This document shows positions 1-12,360 of a stretch of 64,000 nt of DNA, one piece after another (the first letter of the stretch is position 1; every line of letters begins with the position of its first letter). The stretch spans positions 20,436,501 through 20,500,500 of the forward strand of contig NC_079886.1 in the NCBI RefSeq assembly GCF_029227915.1, given 5' to 3'. The notes under the pieces were generated by a model. It worked only from the letters and a program-made list of their open reading frames with translations. It was not told the DNA's origin and searched no databases. The position numbers and the translations under genes are program-made. The DNA is from Hydractinia symbiolongicarpus (Eukaryota; Cnidaria; Hydrozoa; Anthoathecata; Hydractiniidae).

Positions 1-691
1 CCTTGATGACATAACAAGAACATAGCCAACGGGCCAATAAATTAACATTAGCCAACCAACGAACATTACCTTTTAGTGCCGAAAAAAGTATGATGGATGA
101 GGATGGAACTGCGGCCGGGGTACAAAGGATGTTCTTACTCTTGGTTTGTTGACTGATTGTTATGTGGTTGTTAGCTTGACGGCTAAAATTGTTTCTATTC
201 ATTTCAATTTTTGTGATGGTATTCTAAAGTTTAGCCCATTGTGTGCTCTGAGGTGTGCTGATACAGCTGTTATAGCTACCCCCCCTGATTACAGCAAATT
301 AAATTCAGATGGACCAACATATCCAACATCAACTCCATTATTAAAATTTTAATTATTTTGCTGACAAGCAACGTATACATAAAAATACTCTTATTGTAAA
401 TGGCTAACTTACTGAATCATATTTTCCTGAGAGTAACATGTCTATTTAATCATAGTAGTACTCTCATGAATGAAAATCAAGCAAAAATAAATTTTATGGG
501 TGTATTGAGAAATGCTAGCTAACTGTCTATACCCAACTTGCTAATATAGCTATAGCTAACCAAGTCTAGTCCTGGTATTGGTGGCACGCTGTTGTAGGAA
601 GCTAACTAGCTAGCTATAGACACAAAGCTTTCAGCTTATAAATGTTAATTTGAATGAAATATTTCTAGCTACATCTGTGGTTCTTGTTCTC
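1..691 (-). repeat. Repeat A, left copy (inverted relative to 28244-28740)
   Basis: Rich in TAGC-type motifs. Read as reverse complement it matches 28244-28740 along nearly its whole length, for example the stretch around 600-670 (cagcttataaatgttaattt here) and the ACGTATAC segment near 370. The left copy carries about 180 extra bases near 83-265 that the right copy lacks. It runs off the left window edge, so its outer end is unknown. No gene is recognisable in it; a 68-codon open stretch at 146-352 is probably chance. Confidence 0.75.
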
Positions 692-2372
692 GGGCTACTT
701 AAGTCGCGTCCAATTTATGTTCGGGAAAGTTCGATAGTTTTGCGGGAGCTCCCACGTTTTTGTAATTAAGTCGTCATGTCTCTAGAACCACATTGCAGCT
801 TTAACCGACGCAAGAAACGTCGGAGTATGTTAAAGTGAACATATAATATAGAAAAGAAGAGGTTTTAGTATAGTAGCATGTTATATTGAGAACTAAAATA
901 TGAAAAAAATTTATACAAGATAGATACAAAAAACCCTACTTTTCCCAACCATATAGCTAAAACTTCAGGTGTTTTAAACATCTTCAGATTTTAGTTGCAT
1001 AGCTAGCTAAAAGTTTGAAGTCAGAAAATATTTTAGTCTAGTCTAGCTATAGCTAAATAGTATCTACTTTTGGATCAAGTGATTCCTGCAATGACAGCTC
1101 AAGGTAAGAATTCAGAGTTGCCCAGATATGAAAAACAGCAAGCTATCGTGAGCTAAGTATACATTAGCTAGGTTATTTACAGGAAGACAGGGACTGCTAG
1201 CCTGACTATGCTATCCCTAGGCTTCAAAAATAAGCCAAAAAATCACTGTTACTGTCGTATTTCCATCTTTTTTCAACTTCGATATATATAGCTATCTAGT
1301 GTAATCTGTTGTTTTCTCTGACTGACTATTGTTGGATAGTAACACCCAGTTCGGGATAAAGGTTACAGATAAGGAAAATTACTTCTAGATTCAGAAACCT
1401 GTTGTGATTTTTTCCCCATAAAACAATAACAGATGGTTTCCAAATAGGGGTATTTTTAATATTTAGAAAGGTTAATAACTGGTTATAAGGCAGATAAGTT
1501 TATAACTTAAATTGCTTATTGGCCACTAAAACCCATTAAATTAATGCTAGCCCAATTTGGACTAACCGAAGTGGCTTTTAATATTCGGAAACTATGATTT
1601 TTGTACTGAAAAAGTTTGTAAACAAGAAACTGTTTTGTTTCCATCTGTATAAACTTTTTTCCAGACTGTAGCCTTACACTGCATGGTGTGACTTGTTCTA
1701 ATTTAATGTGAATTTATTTCGGTGAATTATAATATTGGGAGATTTTAAAACTTCCGTTAATATATATGAAAAACGTCACTACAACGAATTTGCCTTGGTG
1801 CTTTTCTACGATATTATAACCATATCTAGGTATAAATATTTTTATGTACATGTCTGGTTATATGAGTTTTTTTGTAAAATGGCAAAAAAGATTTGTGGAC
1901 AACTTTTGGAAATAATGTTTGCGATTTTGCGATTGAAATATAAAAGCTATATATTATTCAGAACTGTGAAAATTAAATTTTGTGATAACGAAAAATAAAG
2001 ATATTTTGCAACTAAAATTCTGTGAACAATTTTGTAAACTATAACAATAATTTTATAGCAAAATGTAATAAACTATGTATATATATATATACCTATAATC
2101 TATAATAAACTATAAACTATAATAATCTTTAATAACTTAACCTACAGACGGATTATATAACAGTATTATATACCTATAATCTCATCATCAATTATATAAT
2201 AGTGTATAAATTTGTTTTTGGAAAATCGACTTGCAAAAATTTTAAAATCTAAAATTTTAAAAAGCATTTCAGAAATTTTGCAGAAATTGGAAAAAAAGCA
2301 AAATTTTATTCTTCCAGAATTTTATATCCTTAGGTAGAATTTTTCAAGTTTAGCTTTTAAAAATTAAACATG
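692..2372. other. Non-coding left part of the 6.9-kb insertion
   Basis: AT-rich sequence with many short TAGC and TATA runs, including a dinucleotide TA run near 2076-2090. Apart from an isolated 87-codon open stretch at 1735-1998 without recognisable content, I see no gene, RNA or clear repeat. Confidence 0.5.
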
Positions 2373-5300
2373 CTATTTTGCTACATTTTTATTTAGCAAT
2401 TTCTTTGCGATTAAAAGTTTTTTATAATTTTCGAGACAGACCACATCATTTTTTACGTCCTCGTTTGTCGGATCTTGTGCGTGCAAAGTGAAGAAACTTT
2501 CTTCCCATTTGGACACAAATGCTTTGCATTGATAAGCCTCCTCTTTAACTTTCTCTTGTAGTTGTGGTAACATGCCTGCACATATCAATCTTGAACTATT
2601 GTACCCCTTGTTTTTGTATTCGAGGTGGTGAAAATCGAAATTTTGTAGCATTGTTGAGTTTCCCAGTACTTTACTTATATTGTTTGCTAAAGTTGACTTG
2701 AAAATGACAATTCGTGAAGGTGTATTAGTAACTGTATTACAAGGTACTGGTCATGATGTTTCAGCAACATCAATGTTATCATATTCAAGCACTCGCACTT
2801 CAATTTCATTTTCTTCTCTTTCACATTCCTTGCCAATGACAGTCACTTCTCTACTTTCAAAATCTCCACATTCGTCAAATGTTATGATGTTTTTAATAGG
2901 AATTGTTATCTCCTTCCTTACACATTCTGACCAGTATTTTGTCAAATACTTATGAATTGACACTAAACTTTCATTTTCAAAATATTTTAAGATACGGCCT
3001 TCCTCTCTGAATGAGGGCTCCTCTTTACCATCATGAAAGACAATAGAATTTGAAATCACATCTCGGTGCCACCACACACCTTCGCCACATAAAATATAAT
3101 CACTGATGCGTGTGACTGCAGTAATCGGTCTTTCATGTCGAGCGAAATGATTGTATTGACACTGTTACCTGAGAACGATCAGAAAAATATGCATATAGCT
3201 TTAGGGGAAGAGATTTTGTGGAACTTTTTTTTTGCAATTGAGTCACCTGAAAATAATATTGCTGTGAAAAATTTATACCCTGAAAGCATCTTTCCATAAA
3301 ATATACATTCTTTAAACATTATCATTTATATTTGAACTAACTTTTGAATTTTTTTGCAAAAAGGAAAACACTGCATTCAAATTACATATCTATACAGAAA
3401 TAAATGGGAACATACTGACTGCCTTAGAAAATTTAAAGATTTGTGATTCATATTGGTGTGATGACAAAAAATCTTCCGCCTGAAGGCTCTGCTCAGCTTG
3501 TAAACGTATAATGCTGTTATCGCGTATAGATTGAAGGCTGCGATTTGATGTTCTCATGCTAATGTTTTTATAACGCCGAAAAGCCTTTCTTCATCTTTTG
3601 TGTGAACAGAACTTGGACTTATTCTTGCAACATGAGGTAAGTGGCAAATAAATGAATGGAAGTAAATTCCAAATAACTTCTCTTTAAAAAGCGTTGTTGG
3701 TTTTGATAATGTGTTGACACATAACATGGCATGCTGGGAGGTGATATTATAAATCCTGAGAATATATTTGGGGCTTCTTTCGTCAGCTCTGGTATATGCC
3801 TTTTTTACAATCTCCATCAGAGTTCGCAGTATACCTTCTATTTGTGGGGAGCACTTCCCTTTCATGTTATCATAGATAACGACAGTGGATAAGCGATTTT
3901 CACATCCTCTGATTTTGTCTTTTGATCCGAAACAACCATTAAGACAATCTGTTAGCGATTTCCTTTCTGGTTCATCGCAAATCTGCACCAATGACTCCCA
4001 GATATTTTTAATATGACCTTTACAGTCATGCAAAGGCTCAACAGGACACACTTCATACATATGTAGGTTCAAATCACTCATGCTTACTTCTTCGTGACCA
4101 AAGCACAATGCTGGACAGCATGATGAAACTGCCAAATGTGTTTTCAAAACCTTCTCCCACTCTTTTTTGTTTTTTGTCATGTGTAATGGAATGTTTCAGT
4201 CCAAATTACGATAATTTATTTCAAATTTTAGTGCATCAACTTTCATATTAGCAAATGGCATTATTGCACCTTGTGTACTACCTACTGGTCTCACCTGTAA
4301 AAACATCAAGCAGATTGTCTAGATTTTAGTGACAAAAACATCTGCAGGATGCAAAACAATTTTAAATCAATATCACATAAAAAATGTGAAAGGATTTTTG
4401 CTCAAACTAACCTTTACTTTTCTGTTTTCTAAGGACGTCAATTCTTGTCGTAATATGTACTCAAGGCTGGAAAAACCATTTACATGTGTTCCACACGCAC
4501 ATGGATAGTGTCCACCTTGTTGGTTACCAGATTCAAATTGAATTTCAGGATGGTCACCTAAATAAACAAATTATTATATTATATTTAAATTAAAAAATAT
4601 CAAACAGGTACTATCAGGTGTACAAAAAAGCTGTCACATAAGTTAATTTATCCCATGTTGTGTCTGATGTACGTCCAAGAATATACACGGATGGTCGTTC
4701 AACTAATGATTGAACACCAACCTTTTTTCCTGTTTTCTCTTTCATTTCTTGACTTGTAAAGAACAGAGTGGGTGAATAAATGACTTTAACGGTCAATAAA
4801 ATGTGTACAGAACTTAAAATAGATGCATGGTCAGCCAAAACAATCAGATATCGATCAAGTCTTTCAAAATCTTGCATTATTCCTAATTTTTTATGGTCGC
4901 TATAGATCTTTTTGCGAATTGCTTTCTGTGGTATTTTTCTACCGGCAACTTCAAATTCTTTTTCTACAATATCCCCTGTTAAGGTTATTGTGAACTTTTT
5001 GAATTTTTTTGGCTCTAAAAGCTCTCCCAACAGGAATTCACCAGACTGGATTTTTTTTATAGAATCGTTTATTTTAGATATTGGTCTTGGCATAGGAACA
5101 GACACATCAGTACCTAAAACGTGGATAAAAAAAACTGTATACACTTAACTGAAACAATATTACATTTTTATAAACATACCAATAGTGATTATTCATACTA
5201 ATTTTTGTGCATTCAAATCGAGATAATTCTGCGGTTGCATAAATGAAACGCGTCTACGTTTTTTCTATAAAAAGTAGAATTTTACTATTTTTTTCTTATT

Positions 5301-7099
5301 ATTTTTGGTGGAATTTCAATTTGAACAAAATTTAATATGAGTGGAATATGTTAGTATTGCGTGAAAATTAATCTGACTATTATGTGCTAATGCAAACATT
5401 TGTATGTTGTAGCACACCAATCTTCCTTGAAATTATTCTTCTTACAATATTTATATTTAGGTTTTTATCGAAATTTATACAGTACCCGGCAATTTTTGGT
5501 ATCGTCGTCGGAGTTTGGTTTTGTTCAACATGTTGTTAGTGTATTGGGTTAAGTCTACACCAGATGTTTCAAGAAATTCACGAACTACCATGTTGCAATT
5601 TGTACCTGGGATTGTGTATTTTCGTGCCAATGACGATAAGTTGAGCTAAAATGGTAAATCAGAAAAATAAATCAGTGAGACGAGCAAGTAATTTGAAGAC
5701 TTGTTATGTACACACATGTACACATGTATGTATAACATTTAATGGAATTGAATTATTATTTGAATCATAAATTAAAATTAAAAAAAAACAAAATATACAT
5801 TAACTTTGTTAAATATATGTATTTAAACTTTTTTACTTACTGGAGAGCCATCTCCTAATGATTTTACTTCATTCAATAGGCTTGCTTTGTCAAATTCCAA
5901 TTTAGATGGATCTGGTGAATGTCTTTTTCTTTTGGGAATTTCTATATATTGTAGGAAATTACTTGTTTGTTTGCAAATTTCTTATTTGGAGGCAGTCCCC
6001 ATTTTTTACAATTCAGATTGAAAGAAAACAATGCAGAAATCAAGCTTGTTTATTGTTTCGATGACAAAACAAAATTTTAGGGGAAATTTAATTTAGCAAA
6101 ATTAATTCTGTACTTGTCAAATGACCAGATTTTTGTTTAGTTATCTGAAAAAATTTATATATTTTTGGATGACAAATTAATTTTTGAGGATTTTCTATGG
6201 ATAGTTTTGTGTTGTAATTTCATTTTGTGAAACACATTTTTTGTGCTTAAATTTAGTTGAATTTTACAGAGTGATTAAATTCTGTGGATGCTTGATTTTT
6301 ACAGAATCTACAAACTTTTCTTTCAGTTAAAATTTACCATGACGTATAATATATACCTGGTTTTTTCTTGAAAGAGTGTCCTGTTTAGACTCAAAGTATA
6401 ATGATGATCTCACTTTGGTATATGTTGCCTGTGTTTGCCTTGTTCGGAGATATGTATCAAAGTCCTTATTTTCCTTTGTCCATGCTTCTTGTAGTTTTAA
6501 TTTAATATTTCTGCATAGTTTTCTCTATTTCGTTTTTTACTAACTTCATCAGGTTTCTCCTGTAAATTTGTTTCCGGTAACTTAGTCAATACTTTTGTAA
6601 AAAGTGTGTTATAAATTTCGTCCCGCTTGTTAGTAAGGTCTGGGAGGACGCCTCTTGCAGATTCTTTCATGTACGCATTGCCTGGCTTTGTTCTTAGAAC
6701 ATCAACTTGAAAATCAGTATCTTGCTGTTCCGATTTTGATTGAAGTCTTTGAACTTTACATGTCAAAACCTCTGGAAATAAGTTTTGCTGATTTGTGTAT
6801 TATTTAGCACATTTAATACATCGGTGAAGTGTGTGTTTTTGCTTACTTGTAGCACAAAGTTTGGACCACCATGACTTCGATTTTTCATACCATGTTCTTT
6901 CTGCACTAGGCCACTTTTTTCTCCTGATAAAACTCAACAAATCTTTGGATTTTCTGTTAAAATAAATTTCTTTAATTTGAAGATCTGAAAATTGCTCTTT
7001 AAAAGCTTCGTAACGTTCGGGTGATTTTTGATTGTGTATGTTCTTAAAAATTGTTAATATTGCTGCTCTGTGAAAGACACAGCCAAAAAATGAAGCCAT
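2373..7099 (-). pseudogene. Multi-exon transposase-like gene, family unassigned, decayed
   Basis: Minus-strand coding segments with splice signals: 7099-6847 (donor GTAAGC), about 6771-6358, 5941-5841 (donor GTAAGT), 5645-5486, 5113 to about 4614, 4557-4418, 4295-3554, then coding stretches near 3077-2751 and 2651-2373. The first two join in frame. Readable features are a basic RKIPQKAIRKK-type stretch in the 5113 exon, a GNQQGGHYPCACGTH segment with Cys/His in the 4557 exon, and a VEPLHDCKGHI segment near 4060. From memory this set occurs in a large protein family repeated in cnidarian and other invertebrate genomes, presumed to be transposases; I cannot name the superfamily. It is broken: a frameshift near 6500, a TGA shortly upstream of 4180, a frame mismatch between the second and third exons, and gaps near the 3' end. 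It lies inside the 692-7553 insertion. Confidence 0.55.
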
Positions 7100-7553
7100 A
7101 ACAAAATTTTCGAATTTCGCGCGTATCCTTTTTTTTGTTCTATGCCTATCGGCATCGACGGTAAATTCGCAGAGCTATGACGTCATATTTTACCGTGTCG
7201 GAAAAAATCTCGTCAGTTTGAAGGAAAAAATCCGTCAAATCCGCGGGTTACCGTCAAATGTCTACCCGCAGCACTAAACGCCGGATACATGACGTGAAAT
7301 TTATTGCAAAACATTTGTTATCATTTGAGGACCGACCCGTATTCTGTACCATTTACAATTTTTAAGTAGCGCGGGCCCAATTTGAGCCGACGTGATTGGA
7401 ATGCAAAATGCGTCATACCGGAATGACGTCATCCAATCAAATTTTCGTGTTTCAGAAATGGTTTTTCCTCACTATGAAGTTTGCCAAAAATGGTTATGAT
7501 ACGAGTGCTGCTGGGGTTAAAAAAATTAAAAAGACTGGCCTTAAGTATCCTGA

Positions 7554-7927
7554 GTTCTCTCTCAACACCTTCTCTGCTAAGCTACCTAACATATTGTCGG
7601 AACAGAAATCCTTTTCCTTTATCTTGCTTCAAAGGCATCTCACCAGAACTTAGCCTTCCAGTTTTTAAAACACTGCGTGTTTTTGTTGAGGAAAACTCAA
7701 AACACCATGTGGTTTGTTGAGTTTTTGTTCTGTGTTAGAAAAAAATGTTGATTTTCAAGGTCAGTGGATTCGCGTCAAGTACATACACTGAGCTGGAATA
7801 TATTTTTCGAAAACCCGGGAATCAATAAAAAACCCGTGTTTTCATGAATACGAAAATCGAGGTTTTGGCTTATAACTCGGGTTCCAAGCAAGAACACAGG
7901 TTTTCTTTAATAAATGTGACATTTTGC
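7554..7927 (-). repeat. Repeat B, left copy (inverted relative to 27841-28243)
   Basis: Reverse complement matches 27841-28243, including the CTCTCAACACCTTCTCT segment at one end and the AATAAATGTGACA end at the other. Inside are several near-palindromic CCCGGGT-type motifs. A related segment occurs at 62655-62830. It has no coding capacity that I recognise. Confidence 0.75.
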
Positions 7928-8858
7928 CGGCAAGCCAGCGAGGTGTTTATAATGTTCTCAAATTTCATTGGATTATAAATTATGGCTCACGTAAAAGAAA
8001 CGTGAAGGTTAAAATAAAAGAAACGTGGCGCAAGTACAGGAAATGTATAAAAGAAACAGGTCCAATGCGAAGCGATGCGGCTTGGTGCATAGCTTAAATG
8101 CTGTTTTGCGACACAAAATGCGAGTTTTAAACATGGAACAACGAAGAACGTGGAGTATGTGTTGGAGAAAAAAAATATATAAAAACGCACCGAGTAATGT
8201 GCATATCGCTCTCCAGACTGCCCCTTTACACATTTAATTTAAGGAAAGCTATTTCGTCTCCTTGTCTATAAGGAGGTCACTTTGAAAATTATGGCACCAG
8301 CGCTAGATCCGCCCCTGTAAAGAGTAGTAATTTTGAAACTGTGATACACAAATAATAGAAGGATGGAACTTGGAATATTTTCTTGTTATAGCTGAAAAAG
8401 GCGTTTGGCATACTTTCCATCATCATATTTTTCAAAAAATACTTTTTCTTTTCTTTCTTTTTTTTTTGATTTTCTTAGGAGTTAAATTTATATTTTCCTA
8501 ATTTTTTATCGTCATGGACAAGTATAATGAGATTCGGAAGTTTCTTTTTAAAAACATATGTGTTGTGGCATTATGGATAAAAAAATGTCCACTACACAAA
8601 AACTTTCCACATTCTTTCCTCATAGAAAACAAATTATATTATACTTTTGCAACCATATTTTGTTGCCAATTCATGTGAAGTGGTTTAGGTACTAAATCAC
8701 ATAATTTATTTATAATTTATTCTGATTTATTTACATATATTAACAATGTAGGTATCTATCTATGTTTCCAGGTTTAGTCACTGCTGTTGTGGGAAGCTAT
8801 CGTTATGGGAATCTCTTCTTCAGCAATTTTATCTATTAAGTGTCTGAAGGCCGACAAT
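7928..8858. other. No gene recognised
   Basis: AT-rich sequence with overlapping short open stretches on both strands near 7987-8237 that look like chance, and a T-rich tract near 8440-8470. No RNA gene or clear repeat seen. Confidence 0.5.
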
Positions 8859-8880
8859 TTTCTGTGAGATGAATGTTTTT

Positions 8881-9327
8881 TTACAGTCTATGTTCGTGGA
8901 TCTTCATGTCTTCTTTAACATTCGATAAAATGTTTTTCACTATCTTTGGATTTACATAATCTTTTAAGATATCTTCTAAGCACGACAAAAATTGTGTCTT
9001 ATGATGAAACCTTGGAACCTCTGCGCAGCAATCGACCATATCCACCCCATTGTCGCTCCCTTCTGAACTGGTGGAGCTTTGTGACGTCATTTTTGATTTG
9101 TTGTAACTATTACAACGATGAGGGAAGTTGTATACGATATCAGTATTTGTTGTTGGTGACGAAGTCATCTTGTTTTCAAGAATTTCAAACTTTTGACCTG
9201 TGTTCAGCTTTATCAATGAACATGAAATGGACTCTCCATTTTTATATATTACCGACAAACCACTAATTATGAGATAAAAATACAACCTTGTTCCCAGGGC
9301 ATCTTGTATCTTTTCTCGCATTGTCAC
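8881..9327 (-). CDS. Unrecognised ORF, copy 1 of a diverged pair
   Basis: 148-codon open frame ending at 8881. The C-terminal 95 residues align residue for residue with the 11995-12330 ORF, sharing for example SSTSSEGSDNGVDMVDC and ILSNVKEDMK. The middle is Ser/Thr-rich and the last third looks helical. I recognise no domain, signal peptide or membrane segment. A splice acceptor could lie upstream, so it may be one exon of a larger gene. Conservation of frame between two copies that differ at many bases suggests a once-functional protein. Confidence 0.35.
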   Translation of the reverse strand: MTMREKIQDALGTRLYFYLIISGLSVIYKNGESISCSLIKLNTGQKFEILENKMTSSPTTNTDIVYNFPHRCNSYNKSKMTSQSSTSSEGSDNGVDMVDCCAEVPRFHHKTQFLSCLEDILKDYVNPKIVKNILSNVKEDMKIHEHRL

Positions 9328-10487
9328 GGTGATATCTTCTCCTTTAAAGTGGTCCTGAAACGAGGTTTATAAAAAAGAAATTGTGATGTATATAATTAAT
9401 AAATTACCATAAAAAGTTAAGAAATGCTAAAACCACTAATTATAACATTAGAAAGTAATTATAAAAGTACGTAACATGAAAATTAACGGATTATAATTTC
9501 ACAATATTTGTACCATTCATTTAAAAGAAAGCCATTGCTTTCTTGTTTGCAGTTATGACGCCGATCCAAAGTGGCGAATCCAAATTCCAGAACCTTTCGC
9601 TAAGATTCTAATTCTCGGAATAAAACTCCACTTTATTTCATTCGATAAAGTAATATGTTTGGAGGGCCTCTCATTTCGAAATTGTTCAATAAAGCTAAAA
9701 TTATACAACCAAAATAGTTTGTAGATCTATTTTTATTTTAAAAATAGTGCTGTTTTACGATGGTTTTTTTGACTAAGTTCCTCAAAAATGCCATAAAAAA
9801 AGGATGTGTGAACCCGTGGATTTATCCACGGACCACCGACTAGTAATGTAAAATTCGTTTGAAACTACAGCTGGAATTTAAAATCGTAGTTGAATCGCTA
9901 TTTTGTGTTGAGAATACACGTAATATTTAAACTTTACATAATTTTTAGCTTTACACTTGCTATTTTCTTGTCTAATGTTAATATTAATTGAAACGAAAGT
10001 CTTAGTTGTTTAACTTTACAAATTTTTAGCTAGGTCAGTTACTTAGAAGTTGCTTTGTTTTGACCAATAACTCAGCCTAAACCTCATGTAGGTGTACGTA
10101 AGAAAATTATGTGAGAAAATTAGATAGTTATATCATATGTTCCATACATTATAGTTAAGGGAATGATAAGTAATTTTTCCATAAACAACGCTCGTAGCTG
10201 TGTTGACGCCTGCTGCAAACCCTACATTAAAAAAGAAAGGCATTGATGAGAAATTATAATAGGATACATAATCAAATGAATGCAGAGGATTATGAAAGAG
10301 AAATGAAAACAAGAAAAATGACTGACTTGTGTTCTCGTAAAATTTTCGCAAAAATTTAGCCCGAATGAGATCTACCATATCAAATTAGTTGATGACTTTT
10401 CCATAGGCATTAACAGTTAGTTAAATAAGCAGTTAAATCTTCAACATTCAGGCACTATTTATGATTTTTTGCAACAAGGGATAAACC
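9328..10487. other. No gene recognised; small palindrome
   Basis: AT-rich. Around 9812-9829 there is a perfect stem CCGTGGAT/ATCCACGG with a 2-nt loop. A diverged relative of this spot lies near 12810, matching the spacing of the duplicated ORFs at 8881 and 11995. A short open stretch at 10133-10378 on the minus strand looks spurious. Confidence 0.4.
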
Positions 10488-10771
10488 GACTGGTAGCCTT
10501 GTGGTAGAACGTTCATTTTCAGTGCGAAAGGTCTCCGGTTCAAACCCTCGGTTAAATCATGCCACAGATCGTAAAATTGTGGATCGATCCTGGTGAACGT
10601 TCAGTATGGGAATAGGATTAATATCTAGTACAGCTGTCGATGTGGGTGCGCAAATTCGGTAGCCCAAATGGGAGCACTTAAGAGCGCTAGAAATCCTTTC
10701 CCATGACCTTCATTGATGCCAGTACCAACAGAAACTGAAGAGATTACCCTGGATAGTGGTAATAATAAAGG
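10488..10771 (+). mobile_element. tRNA-derived SINE-like element
   Basis: Starts with a tRNA-like head: an A-box-like TGGTAGCCTTGTGG at 10491 and a B-box GGTTCAAACCC at 10537-10547, the spacing of an internal RNA polymerase III promoter. It is followed by about 200 bases of unrelated body and ends in an AATAATAAAGG-like tail. This head, body and short-repeat tail layout is typical of SINEs. Only one copy is clear in the window, so the family is not confirmed. Confidence 0.55.
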
Positions 10772-11963
10772 TATTATATGCATGGGTGTTAAGTCTTATA
10801 ACTACAAAAAATTCTGTCAGACATCATGACAAAATCATTTATCATGACAAAATATTCGTCATCTTTAAAAAATGTCCCTTTTTGATCTTTATGGTCTCTG
10901 AAAGTTTACAAAAGAATTTTTCAAATTCCCAACCACGAAAGCGTCCTAAGATAAATGTATAGAAAAAAGTTAATAAAAAAGTTTCCACGCACTGCGATCC
11001 ATTAACAATTCATTATATAAGATTAAATTTACTTTAAACCGTCATAATTGTTTGCTTAATCTAAAACAAATCTTTACGCAAGAAAACGCATGAAAAGTAA
11101 TTATATTGGTTGGGCATTATGGTTTCTGTCATAAACAAAAATGACGTTATATCGTGTCCAAAGACGTTACACTTTTGACGCCTCAAAATAAAGCATAATT
11201 CGTTTTAGTATGTATCAATCCCCTCGTTACACGAAAAAATATTGTTTACTCTTTTTTCTTTTCCCAATTCATCTAACCTCATTCCCAGGGTCTTCTTTCG
11301 CTTTTTAATATCGGAGAGGGCGTTAAGTAGAAAAAGGCTCTGAGAACGAGATTGGCAATAATGATCAACAATAAAGTCTGACAAAACTTTTTTAGGTGAT
11401 TAAAACGAAGAATCAAAACGTTTGAACATCAAAATATCATTGCAAGAAGAGCACAGTGGTGATGGATAGCGTGTGTTTGTGTGTCATCGGTCATCGCCTC
11501 ATCTTCTCTTTGAGTAAATACAAACTAATAGGACACAACTTCAACAAGGAAAGTTAAATCAAAATTGATACGTTTAAGGGACAGTAAACGGACGAGTATA
11601 TGCACTTTTTTCTTTAGTTAGTAGTTAGTTTTCGCTACTAAATCTCATTCTAAATCTCAAAATTTAAACACAAGAAAAACTGTACATGATTGTCAGATTT
11701 ACGCCCATGCGATCGTGTCAGATGTACTGAAAATAGCTACATTTTGAATAATTCGAAAATATATACAATGATAAAGAAATATCTTAGGGAGTTATAACAT
11801 CAGAAAAATTATATTAATTTAGCAAGTGGAAGGTCGTGGGTTCAAGTTCCACTCGATCCGTTCTATTTACAGCACTTAAAAAGTTATTGCGCAGGTATTT
11901 GAACTTCTTAAAAAGGAAGATCAGTAACACTCTCTTGGTTTTAACTTTGCAAAGTGTCGCAAC
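10772..11963. other. No gene recognised; tRNA 3'-half-like scrap
   Basis: AT-rich non-coding DNA. At about 11835-11855 a GTGGGTTCAAGTTCCAC segment resembles a tRNA T-arm but no matching acceptor or anticodon arm surrounds it, so it is at most a SINE or tRNA remnant. Nothing else is seen. Confidence 0.4.
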
Positions 11964-11994
11964 GCCGACAATTTTCTGTGAGATGAATGTTTTG

Positions 11995-12330
11995 TTACAG
12001 ACGATGTTCGTGGGTCTTCATGTCTTCTTTAACATTCGATAAAATGTTTTTTACCTTTTCAGGATTCACATAATCTTTTAAGATATTTTCCAAGCACGAT
12101 AAAAATTGTGTCTTAGGATAAAACCTTGGAACATCTGCGCTGCAATCGACCATATCAACTCCATTGTCACTCCCTTCTGAACTAGTTGAACTTTGTGAAG
12201 TCGTTTTTGATTTGTGGTAACCGTTGACAAGGGTAGAGAAGTTGTATACAAAATCAGCATCTGTTGTTGGTGACGAAGTCATCTTGATCTCAAGAGGTTT
12301 AAACTTCTGTTCTGCGTTCAGCCTTATCAA
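11995..12330 (-). CDS. Unrecognised ORF, copy 2 of a diverged pair
   Basis: 111-codon open frame, the second copy of the ORF at 8881-9327. Homology at DNA level extends from about 11964 (GCCGACAATTTTCTGTGAGA, also at 8859) to about 12350. The reading frame is kept although many bases differ, and differences include conservative changes such as Asp/Glu and Lys/Thr. No domain is recognised. The pair is about 3.1 kb apart in the same orientation, suggesting an old local duplication. Confidence 0.35.
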   Translation of the reverse strand: MIRLNAEQKFKPLEIKMTSSPTTDADFVYNFSTLVNGYHKSKTTSQSSTSSEGSDNGVDMVDCSADVPRFYPKTQFLSCLENILKDYVNPEKVKNILSNVKEDMKTHEHRL

Positions 12331-12360
12331 TGAACGAATAAAATCAACACTCCATTTTTT

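Larger units (their letters stand above)
692..7553 (-). mobile_element. 6.9-kb insertion splitting the A-B repeat, 6-bp target duplication
   Basis: In the right-hand copy the A and B repeats are contiguous, whereas here A ends at 691 and B resumes at 7554. The hexamer GTTCTC lies on both sides (686-691 and 7554-7559), and removing 692-7553 plus one hexamer restores the right-hand arrangement with a single base difference. The ends are loosely inverted, sharing TACTTAAG near each terminus (GGGCTACTTAAG left; reverse complement TCAGGATACTTAAG right). It contains the minus-strand gene at 2373-7099. The superfamily is not identified. Confidence 0.6.

Noticed and set aside
7987-8237. Overlapping short ORFs on both strands
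   Set aside because: All three strands/frames are open over the same bases with no recognisable motif and no splice signals; chance is the simplest explanation.
11835-11855. Possible tRNA gene from a good T-arm-like segment
   Set aside because: No acceptor stem, D-arm or anticodon arm around it.
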